A stretch of 17,067 bases of DNA, from contig PJRA01000143.1 in NCBI GenBank assembly GCA_016987375.1, positions 381,535 to 398,601 of the forward strand. The letters run 5' to 3'. Of the stretch, positions 8,373 through 15,955 are shown piece by piece. The notes beneath the pieces are model-generated. The model was given only the letters and a program-made list of their open reading frames with translations. It did not search any database and was not told the DNA's origin. Made by a program: the position numbers and the translations under genes. Position 1 is the stretch's first letter, and each line of letters opens with the position of its first letter. Source of the stretch: Brachionus koreanus. Taxonomy: Eukaryota; Rotifera; Eurotatoria; Ploima; Brachionidae.

Positions 8373-9044
8373 TCAAAATTGTGTACTTTTTTGATAAAAA
8401 TAAAAAAATTTTTTTAATAACTTTTTCATAACACTTTTGACAAAGAGCTGTTAATAATAATAATAATATAAATTCTACGATCAAGTTAGTTTAACTAAAT
8501 TGACAAAGCAGGATAACTAATTGAATCCCACTATAGTAAACTTTTCTTTGCTGTTTCTGTTGTCATTAATTCATTACTAACCGCATTACTCTTACAGGGA
8601 TACCTGACCAAAAAACACCTCTACTGAGAATATTCCAAAAAAACAAAGAATGTTCTTTTTTGATACTTCGCTCAATGTCCTGAGAAAATGCATTTCAAGT
8701 ACCATTTTCAGCGTTGGTACTTAGGTGTTACTAAGGTAGAGAGCTTAATAAATTTAGATTAAATTTGAGCACAAAATTATTTTAACCATGCAGACCCGAG
8801 AGTGTCTTTTTAACTACAACGTTTAGCCTGAATATGAATATTATTAATATATTTATATTTTTTATGCAATAGTTCAGAAAATTTTTAAAATTATTTTTAT
8901 CATCTTAAAAATAAAAAAAAAAAATATTTCTGAAATATTGCATAAAAATGTAAAAATTTAAAATTATTTTACTAACGTTTGCTAATTAAACTTTTTAAAT
9001 AAAATAAAACTAAAAATCATTTAAAAAACTAGAACATTTATTTA
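8373..9044. other. AT-rich spacer with hairpin and microsatellite
   Basis: No gene seen. It contains a short TAA microsatellite (about 8451-8466), a longer hairpin (8859-8948) and the presumed 3' flank of the minus-strand RING gene. A somewhat less A/T-rich patch at 8590-8720 gives no recognisable protein in any frame. Confidence 0.45.
8859..8948. repeat. hairpin with 22-bp arms
   Basis: TTTTTATGCAATAGTTCAG and its continuation (8859-8880) pairs with 8927-8948, with one mismatch in 22, around a 46-base loop that is itself weakly self-complementary A/T. The ATGCAATA...TTCAGAAA words are not low-complexity, so the pairing is probably real. It may be the core of a palindromic MITE or a small-RNA precursor. 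Confidence 0.55.
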
Positions 9045-9046
9045 TT
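9037..9046 (-). terminator. AATAAA overlapping the stop codon of the RING gene
   Basis: On the minus strand the stop and signal read TAATAAATAAA: the TAA stop is followed at once by two overlapping AATAAA hexamers. If used, the 3' untranslated region would be only some 20-30 bases, pointing to a compact transcript end. Confidence 0.5.
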
Positions 9047-10286
9047 AGATTGAAAATATATTATAGCATGGACTGCTCAGCTCTATACATAGTCCATTGC
9101 TTTTTTGCGAATATGAAGCTATTAAATTTTTTATGCTATTAAATTTACATTTGGCTCCCTTTAGCCAATATGACCAGAAGCCGCTAGGGTCTAACTCGCG
9201 ACATATTGTGTAGTGCTTTATGTTACCATCCCTGTTTTTAACAGACAGTGAATAAATCTGACTATCATTGATGGGTGTACAAAATCTGACCAGAAAAGTG
9301 CCGGGCATATTTTTTTCCTCACTAAGCAAAGACTCTACTTCAGTGCGATCCATTTTTCCAACAAACCATTCTTCGTCCCATATTTCGGCCAAAAGTGTCG
9401 AACTAACATAGCCAATTTGTTCATCTCTTGTAGCCAGCCATAAGTTTTGACCAAATTTCTCTCTAACAAACAACGTGTCGCCTTTGCGCACACTTAATTC
9501 GTTAGAGTCTTTTGAATTATGGTCTCTAATGGCCAAACACATAATTTGTGTGCTTGTACTCTGCTCAAAGTGAATGGGACCATCACGTGAGTTTTTCTTC
9601 TTCTCAAATCTGCCTAGTTCAACATTTTCCAGCAGTTTACCAACAAAAACGACCACATTTTTTGGCATCGAATTTTGTTCCATGCTGATAATTTTTTTTT
9701 CCAATTTTCTCTCCAATTTCAAAACTTCAGTCTTTAGTGTATGGACATTTTTTTTGTCCGATTGTTGGTTTAACTTTTCAATTTTAGCGCGCCAATAATC
9801 GGACGAGTTCGAATCATCGTCACTTGGATAGGGCTTTAATTGTTGGCCAATTTTTTCTTTTTCGTCTATTTCAAGTTTAAGCATTTCTTCCAAATACTTT
9901 TCAAACAAATCATCTAAAATTTTTTTGTTTTTATCGCGACATTCAAAAATCGTGATTTTCATTTTTTCAAAATAGGATTGTATTGAAAAGAATGGATTTT
10001 TTTTTAGGTAGACATACTTTTCATACAATTCATTGAGACGAATGAAAATCGCCTTTTGTTGAGACCTTTGAAGTATGAGGATTTGTTGGATTTTTTTGTC
10101 TGATGGAAAGCCGTCTTCAGGAACATCATGAGTTTGCTTGCAATTGGGACACTCAATCGAATTTTGTTTACACAATTCTTTGATGTGCTTTAAGCAGATG
10201 GCTTCATTGCATGGCATTAACACTGGGCTCTCAAAGCGATTATTACAGAAGAAGCATTTAAGCAAGTCTTCATCTAAAAGAGACAT
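9045..10286 (-). CDS. RING / coiled-coil / SH3 / SH2 protein
   Basis: 413 codons, intact, no intron. RING at about 11-49: C11, C14, C26, C31, H34, C46, C49; the usual C-x-H is C26-N-E28 and the usual sixth Cys is H34. HDVPEDGFP (53-61) follows, as in TRIM-like invertebrate RING proteins. Helical, coiled-coil-prone segments occupy about 62-150 and 163-204. SH3 at about 247-302 (AIRDH, NELSVRKGD, NLWLA, GYVSS) is joined by a short EIWDEEWF linker to SH2 at 307-407. The SH2 keeps W307, R314, FLVR with R334 (phosphotyrosine Arg) and H358 in IKHYTI, ending GLCIELSSPC as in Src. The SH3-SH2 spacing is Src-like, but no kinase follows: the stop comes 6 residues after the SH2. Likely role by inference: cytoplasmic adaptor or E3 ubiquitin ligase that recruits tyrosine-phosphorylated targets. 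Cbl links an SH2-like fold to RING and POSH links RING to SH3; I know of no family with RING, SH3 and SH2 in this order. Confidence 0.9.
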   Translation of the reverse strand: MSLLDEDLLKCFFCNNRFESPVLMPCNEAICLKHIKELCKQNSIECPNCKQTHDVPEDGFPSDKKIQQILILQRSQQKAIFIRLNELYEKYVYLKKNPFFSIQSYFEKMKITIFECRDKNKKILDDLFEKYLEEMLKLEIDEKEKIGQQLKPYPSDDDSNSSDYWRAKIEKLNQQSDKKNVHTLKTEVLKLERKLEKKIISMEQNSMPKNVVVFVGKLLENVELGRFEKKKNSRDGPIHFEQSTSTQIMCLAIRDHNSKDSNELSVRKGDTLFVREKFGQNLWLATRDEQIGYVSSTLLAEIWDEEWFVGKMDRTEVESLLSEEKNMPGTFLVRFCTPINDSQIYSLSVKNRDGNIKHYTICRELDPSGFWSYWLKGAKCKFNSIKNLIASYSQKSNGLCIELSSPCYNIFSI

Positions 10287-11067
10287 TATTTTTTATTTTG
10301 AGAAACCTTATGACAAAAAGCGTTTAGTTTAATAGGATTTTAAAAGTAAAAAATTACTACCTGAGGTGATAAGATAAATCATTAATTGCTGATAACTTTT
10401 TTGCAAAGTGTAATAAATTCAAATGTCTACCAGTGTAATATGAAGCATTTTATTAAAAGCATGATCATCTATTTTGCCAAGTATTCGATCAGAATTTCGA
10501 TTTAAATTTTTTAATGAAAAATTTATTTATAAAAGAAAAATTAATTTGCACCTTTCAAATTGACCATGGTTTTTTAACTTCCATTTTAAATATGTATTTG
10601 ATTACTAATTGAAATACTAAATGTTAATTATTTAATTTTGTCAATTTAGAAAAGAATAAAGTTTAAATAACATTTATCCTTTTTTTTAAATTTATTTAGA
10701 ATATTATAAATATACAGTTGGGTTCCGCTTTTTTTTTTATAAAACAACTAGATATATCTGACTGTCTTTCTTTTTTTCAGATAGTACCAAAATTTTGTAG
10801 ATTTTATACAGGTCCTAGTGGCTTCGCCCTTAGTGTCTCTATTTTTTGGATTTTTGTTACTGGAAGAATGAAGATAGTTTTTTAATATTTTATTGCAATA
10901 ATATATTATAATGTCTTTTAAAAGATTGTGTTTTTTTCTTATATATAGCATTGACATCTGTATCTCGTTAGAGATGATGGATCTTCTAGAATAAAATTCC
11001 ATTCTGATTCTAGAAGTATTGTGAAATGTGCTAATTAATAACATAGTCACGTACTTATATATGGTTA
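10287..11067. other. 5' flank of the RING gene and AT-rich spacer
   Basis: No supported gene. The 100-codon minus-strand frame at 10748-11050 has no recognisable domain and is not called. Noted: a TA followed by CAGTTGGGTTCCGC at 10713-10728, which resembles a pogo/Tigger-type terminal repeat, and a less A/T-rich patch at 10808-10840. No TATA box or initiator could be singled out in this composition. Confidence 0.4.
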
Positions 11068-11069
11068 TA

Positions 11070-11143
11070 CAGTCAATCCTCGATATAACGACAAAGTTGG
11101 GCGGAAATTTTTATATTCGTTGTATCGAAATTCGTTCTATCGA
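11070..11143 (-). mobile_element. pogo/Tigger terminal repeat with subterminal repeats
   Basis: After a TA dinucleotide (11068-11069) comes CAGTCAATCCTCGATATAAC, typical in style of Tigger/pogo ends (CAG start, CTCGATA core, TA target). Three copies of a 12-base word follow in the next 60 bases: TCGATATAACGA at 11080, and in inverse form TCGTTGTATCGA at 11117 and TCGTTCTATCGA at 11132. These are likely transposase-binding subterminal repeats. It lies at the 3' side of the minus-strand transposase fragment, as expected for one end of the same element. The matching end beyond 11555 was not found. Confidence 0.65.
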
Positions 11144-11357
11144 AAATCCCATACAAAATCATTGAATAAATTTTAAGATTTATTATTTTGAATTTTTAAA
11201 TGAAAAAGGTGAAAAAATTTATAAAAAAATAAAATGGTAAGAAAAATTAATCCTTTTTAACATACGAAGTAATAGTTGTTTGTTTATTACAACTTTTTTC
11301 AATTACCAAATTTTCAATATTAAACAAAAAGTTAACGATATTTGATGAATCATATTC

Positions 11358-11555
11358 TCATACATTTCTAAAAGCTTTGATTAGCAAACGAGATGCTAAA
11401 ATTGTTGAAATTGTTAAGGGGTTTGCGTTATATTCTTTTGCAAGAGCAGTAATCGTTATTTTTTGGTCTGTATGCTTTTTTATTATTTCAATTTTTGTTT
11501 CAAGTGAATAACATTTTCGTTTTTTTGGGACAGGATTAGATAAATTTTCACTCAT
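11358..11555 (-). pseudogene. pogo/Tigger (CENP-B-like) transposase N-terminus, truncated
   Basis: 65 codons: MSENLSNPVPKKRKCYSLET, then KIEIIKKHTDQKITITALAK and EYNANPLTISTIL, then SRLLIKAF and a stop. Basic KKRK, LETKIEIIKK and LAKEYNANPLTISTIL form the first helix-turn-helix (pipsqueak/CENP-B N-terminal type) of Tigger transposases, in which the last helix contacts the terminal repeat. The full protein is normally several hundred residues with a second CENP-B helix-turn-helix and a DDE domain; both are missing. The remaining distance to the terminal repeat (about 290 bp) cannot hold them, so the copy is internally deleted. It might still be translated as a small DNA-binding peptide, but nothing shows that it is. 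Confidence 0.7.
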
Positions 11556-11907
11556 TTTAATAAAAAGATTAACAGATAAAATTTTTCCCTGTAAATATAT
11601 ATTTTTTTATTGAAAGAATATAGATAAAGTCAAATAAAGAACAATTAAATTTTTGCTTTATTTCCAATTAGTTAATTAAATGTCAAGATTTTTTTTATAC
11701 TGTATACTGTTTGAAAACGAGTTGATCATCAAGTGAATGCAGTTAAGTTTGGGTAAAATGTTTTTTCGTTGATTTCGTTGATTTTTTCGTAAATTAATAA
11801 ATTTATAATTAAATTTATTAATTTTTACGCGAATAAAATTAACTAACTTTTACACGCAAAATAAAAGAGACTTTTGCCACGAATACATAAATAGTACATA
11901 TTCTTGC
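11556..11907. other. AT-rich spacer with palindrome
   Basis: No gene. The expected second terminal repeat of the Tigger copy was looked for here and not found. Holds the perfect hairpin at 11791-11824 and two copies of TTCGTTGAT around 11765-11782. Confidence 0.45.
11791..11824. repeat. perfect 15-bp-stem palindrome
   Basis: AAATTAATAAATTTA, a TAAT loop, and its exact reverse complement. The flanks CGT and ACG add further near-pairing. It is pure A/T, so partly a composition effect, but a 15-base exact stem with a 4-base loop would readily form a cruciform. Confidence 0.6.
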
Positions 11908-12188
11908 TTGATTTATTACAAAAAAAATGGAAAATCAAATATTAATATATCCCAAATAATCGATACCAAGATGGTTCTGAAAATGAAGAAAATGAAATTT
12001 GTTAGTAAACAACTTGCTTATAATAAATCTGATTTAAATTTTTGGATCAAAAATTTGATAGCTTTGGCTGTCGTATCACAGCAGTGCCTGCCGAATGGAA
12101 TCGGCTTGAGTCAACTCACCCTTCTCTCCCTAACATACAAAAATTTATCAAATATTTTGAGAATAATTATATTGGCAAAGTAAAATTT
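11908..12188 (+). pseudogene. MULE-type transposase fragment with frameshift
   Basis: The first frame reads VSKQLAYNKSDLNFWIKNLI and ALA (11998-12069). After one frameshift the next frame reads VPAEWNRLESTHPSLPNIQ and KFIKYFENNYIGK (about 12081-12180). In animal MULE (FLYWCH-associated) transposases the same order is found: F-x-x-x-I-x-x-L-x-ALAF-x-P, an intervening helix, then YFE-x-TYIG. Here YFENNYIG is a good match to the last element. Only about 60 residues of a protein several hundred long remain, none of the DDE residues lies in this piece, and the text ends where the long palindrome starts. It lies 500 bp from a MULE-type MITE, but the two may be unrelated copies. Confidence 0.5.
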
Positions 12189-12398
12189 TCGATCAAATTT
12201 CATTTTTCAAAATTGCTCAAAATATTTTAAATGCGCAATTAAATTTCATCGCACATTTTTGAATATTTGTAACACTTCAAAGCTTTATTTTTGAACTGTT
12301 GAAAAAGGATTGTAATTTCTAAAAATGCATTGAAATTATATTGCGCATTTAAAATATTTTGAGCAATTTTGAAAAATGAAATTTGATCAAAAATTTCA
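12181..12398. repeat. long near-perfect inverted repeat (49 bp exact arms)
   Basis: 12191-12239 and 12340-12388 are exact reverse complements over 49 bases. The pairing extends outward about 10 bases with 3 mismatches (12181-12190 with 12389-12398) and inward imperfectly through AATTTCAT...CATTTTT. The arms contain non-repetitive words such as GATCAAATTT, ATTGCTC and ATGCGCAATT, so this is not a low-complexity artefact. The whole 218-bp unit would fold into one long hairpin with a loop of about 60-100 bases. It may be a palindromic MITE, a recent inverted duplication, or a source of double-stranded RNA. Confidence 0.85.
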
Positions 12399-12687
12399 TT
12401 ATAATTTTTCAACAGGTGCTGAAAAATTATATGGATCCGTTATTTCAAAAAGACTTTCTTCAGATGATATTGAGCTTGTTGTTCATTTCCACAGTTGTGT
12501 TAAAGTAAAAATAAAACAATTAACGTAAAATATTGCAAAATAACTAGAACTTGAAAACTTTACCAACGGTATACGATATATATTTTTTTTAAATCTAAGC
12601 TAATGATAATTATTAATAAATAATGTTTTATAATTTATCTTTTTATTAAAGTTTTCAATAATCATAAATCGTGTACTACAAACCTAC
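12399..12687. other. short spacer; small open frame, not called
   Basis: Between the palindrome and the MITE. After a TTTTTCAACAG that looks like a splice acceptor, one frame is open for about 40 codons (12414-12527: GAEKLYGSVISKRLSSDDIE, then LVVHFHSCVKVKIKQLT). I do not recognise it. It could be an exon fragment or chance. Confidence 0.3.
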
Positions 12688-12696
12688 TTGAAAGTC

Positions 12697-13190
12697 GGCA
12701 ACATGAAGTTTAGTACGATTGTACTATTGGGTTAGAAATTAATTTCCAGACTGAGTTTTTTTTACAGCGGATGTACAAATTTATGTACAGAGTGTACATG
12801 AAGTTTTTTTTTTGGTAGAATGAAATATTTTTTATTCTGATGGACACTCATGTTTCAAATATAGAGGCTAAAATTTTTTTTCTTTTTTTTAATAAACTAC
12901 TAGTACGATTGGTTATTTTGTTAAAATAGAAGTTTGTACACAATGTACAGTATTTTTTGTACCAAATTTTTGATAACCCTTGAATCGTACAAATTTTTAC
13001 TATTCAAAGTAATTATAATAAAAAAATAAAAAATGTTTTTTTTTTTTTAATTTTAAGAGGGTATAAAATTTTTTTCTTAAGCTGTACTCAGGGTGGGTGT
13101 ATAAAAAATGTATGTGTTGAATCGTTAGCTTTTTTCATCACGAATAGTACTGGAATCGTACAGTACAATCGTACTATACTTCATGTTGCC
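12697..13190. mobile_element. 494-bp MULE-type MITE with 9-bp target duplications
   Basis: The left end GGCAACATGAAGTTTAGTAC (12697 on) and the right end are inverted over 29 bases with one mismatch (13162-13190 ends CTTCATGTTGCC). The flanks carry the same 9 bases, TTGAAAGTC, at 12688-12696 and 13191-13199. A 9-bp duplication with G-starting ends of this kind is the hallmark of Mutator-like (MULE) elements. The interior has no gene but is studded with GTAC-containing words (GTACGATT, TGTACA), and CATGAAGTTT recurs at about 12798, like an inner copy of the terminal repeat. Complete, with only one mismatch between its ends, so a comparatively young insertion. Confidence 0.85.
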
Positions 13191-13199
13191 TTGAAAGTC

Positions 13200-15340
13200 T
13201 TGAAAAATTAATTAAAAAAAATAAAATCAAATTAAAAATTAGCATAATTTTGGAAATGAAAATCTAATAATTTTTATTCAAATAAAAATAATAAAGACAA
13301 GAAGATGAGAAAGTTGACTTTAAGCGGTATTGTGAAATTTAAACAAAAGTGCGATTTAGTTTTTTGCACCTTTTGTATCTAAAATAAATTTTTCACTTTC
13401 TTTTTTTGTTAGGAAACCAAATTTATAATCTTACTAATGTTTTATTTTTTCTCTTTTTTGCATTAGAAAAAATATTTTAGTTGCGCTTTTATGCAGTATT
13501 CTTTTAACAATATTTTATTTTAGTTAAAATTTATCAAACTAAGAAGAATTTTTGTTTTTTTTGTATTTGAATTTAACTATACCATTTTAAGCACTAATTA
13601 TTTTTTTTAAACAAAATTTGTATTTATTTGAAAAATTTTTATTTTAACTTAAATTTTCTCACATTTGATCTATAAAGACCAAGATAAATAGTAATTGTTG
13701 TAAAAAAAAAAAAATTTCAAAATTTTTTAAAATGCCAAAATGCTTTATTTTTTAATTTTATTATTTCTATATCTAAAGGAGTACAGAAAAAAAACAAATA
13801 AACAAACATCTTTATCGGATCATACACCCTCAAACTTAAATTGTAATGTTTTTGCTTTGATTTCTCTTTTTTACAACCCATCAATTATTTATTTTTTACA
13901 TGCTTTATGAATCTGAGATAATCTTCAGTTATTAACACAAATTTAGTGCAATTATTTTAAGGACTAGTAAGAGGACAAGTGAGGAGTGACTGAATTAGTT
14001 TGTTACATTCAAATTTGAAATTTAAAAAAATTATTTTAATTTTTAGAGTTTTTCTTATTTTGAATAATAATATCGACAAAAACAATAATATTCTTATTTT
14101 TTTTATTTTATTCTAATTTTTATTGATTTAAACTTAAAGTTAATTTTTGTTTTTTATTTTTTTAAATAAATTTTCTTTATTAAAATTCTTTTAAAAATCA
14201 CTATAATAATCACAAAGCTAATCAAACAAACGATGACAATTATACATTTTTAAATATTTGATTTTTTTCAATAAGAGAACTAAATCAATTGTTAAATAAA
14301 AATCTTATTTAAAAAAACATTAATTTAATAGAGTAAAAACTTATTCAATAATTTGACATAATCATTCAAAATTCATTGAAATAATATATTGATAAGTAAA
14401 TAAAAATAAAAAGCTGTCAATTCTCCACATTTTATTTCATACATAAATAAGCTTCAATTTAACTTGATTCTTGAACTAATTTAAAACAAAAAGCAAATAT
14501 TTAATTATAAATTTGAGTGCAAAATTTTATTTAGAACAATTGAATGTAAAAAATCTCTTGACTCTTTAAATTTTTGAATATTACTTTTTAAAGCTTAAAT
14601 AAAAATTTCATTTCGTTTTTTGTTTGTTAGTTTAAAATTTATTTTTTTCAATTTTAAAATTTAACAATTTAAAAGAAATTAATCATATTTTTTATCTTTT
14701 TTATTCTAGTTAATTGACAAATATAAAATTATGATAAAATAATATTCATTTAAAAATAATTAATAATTTATTTTAGTTAAAACTTTTTCATGCACTTTCT
14801 TTCATTAAGCTTTTGGTTATATTTTTAGGTACATAAACAAATGAAAATTTTATTATATAGGCCAATTTTATATGTTCAGAATGCAGTAGAATTTATTTAA
14901 TCAAGAAAAAAGAACTTTGAAAAGAAAAATTTTGCCAAATTTTAAACAAATAATTGCCCTAGTTGGAAAGCTTGCTAATTTGGTCTTGATCAAAAAAAAA
15001 CTTGTAATTAACTATATCAGAAAATTTACATTTTCCAGGTAAATATACTCTCAGGTAGATGATTTTTAGTTACATCTAATCAAATGGTCTTGAAAACATA
15101 ATTATTAAATAGAAAAAAATATTTAAGCAGTAACCAAGCTACATAAATGGAAATAAAATATCAACAAATAACTTTCCTATTTTTCTACAAACTAAAAAAT
15201 GGTCAATTTAATAAATTGGAAAAGTTGCCTGCTGAAACTTTATTTTGGAATTCCTTGGCAACAAGAAATAAATTATTAAGTCTTTATTATTTTTTTTTTC
15301 ATTCAAGTAGAAGAAAATAAAATTACTGCTAAAGCTTGAG
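13200..15340. other. 2.1-kb AT-rich intergenic stretch
   Basis: No coding similarity on either strand, no clear repeat pair, only homopolymer and A/T runs (for example 5 G+C in 14101-14160). A patch with more G at 13960-13990 gives nothing recognisable. Nothing further is seen. Confidence 0.5.
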
Positions 15341-15410
15341 GGACCGGTTTGGCTAGTGACGCATCAGAGTTTTTTTGCGTGTTAAAACGCATGGTTCGAT
15401 AAAATTAAGG
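15341..15410 (+). repeat. tRNA/SINE-like patch with Pol III box A and box B words
   Basis: TGGCTAGTGACG at 15350 resembles box A (TRGCNNAGTGG) with one base missing, and GGTTCGAT at 15393 matches the box B core (GGTTCGANNCC). Their spacing is in the tRNA range. A 5-bp stem TGCGT/ACGCA (15376-15391) sits between them, where an anticodon arm would be. It does not fold as a full cloverleaf, so it is not an intact tRNA; a decayed tRNA-derived SINE head is the best guess. Confidence 0.3.
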
Positions 15411-15955
15411 CTGGGAATGAGAACTAATCGAAAATTATGCTTCTAAACATTGCATAACATTTGAAAAAAAATCAGACGATTTTTTAAAATTATGTCAAAA
15501 TTGCTTTATATAGAACAAGAATTTCTGATAATTATTTTTTTTTTCTAAATAGCAAAAAGAGATGAATTTTCTACATTTAAGTGTAGAATCGTACGATAAT
15601 ATTTGGAGAAAGGAATTAAATTATCGATAATAGAAAGTGGTATGATATTTTTTGTTTTTAAGCGGATTAAAACCCCACATAAGGTGATTCACTATTTTAA
15701 TACAAAAAGGTAAAGTTGAATCAAATTTTTATTTGATATAAAAAAAAATCAAAACTTTCTATCATCATTTGTCGGCTCACTCTTTTTTTGTTTTATTGTT
15801 CTTAAGTGTGTGAGTCAACTTCTTTGTCTAAATAGATTTTAAGTTTATTTAAAATTATGAAAAAAAAAGCTCGTGGAATTCAAATAAAAAATCGGATGAT
15901 TTCTATTCAAGCCAGTTGGTCTTGTTTTACTTTAACTATTCTCAAACTCTTCTAG
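15411..15955 (+). promoter_or_regulatory. Upstream region of NPC1, with acceptor AG at the start codon
   Basis: Non-coding. The last bases before the ATG are a pyrimidine-rich run ending TCTTCTAG, so AG (15954-15955) touches the start codon. This fits either the 3' end of a 5'UTR intron or a trans-splice acceptor. Also present: two perfect palindromes, ATCGTACGAT (15588-15597) and ATTATCGATAAT (15620-15631), a TCTACA/TGTAGA hairpin just before them, and an AP-1-like TGAGTCA at 15811-15817. None has been shown to act. Confidence 0.4.

Noticed and set aside
9574..9798. 74-codon plus-strand frame
   Set aside because: Ser/Phe-rich shadow of the RING-SH3-SH2 gene.
10748..11050. 100-codon minus-strand frame
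   Set aside because: No domain, composition like the flanks, and transposon-like ends lie on both sides. It may be chance.
15341..15410. Intact tRNA gene
   Set aside because: No acceptor-stem or T-stem pairing; only the box words and one internal stem fit.
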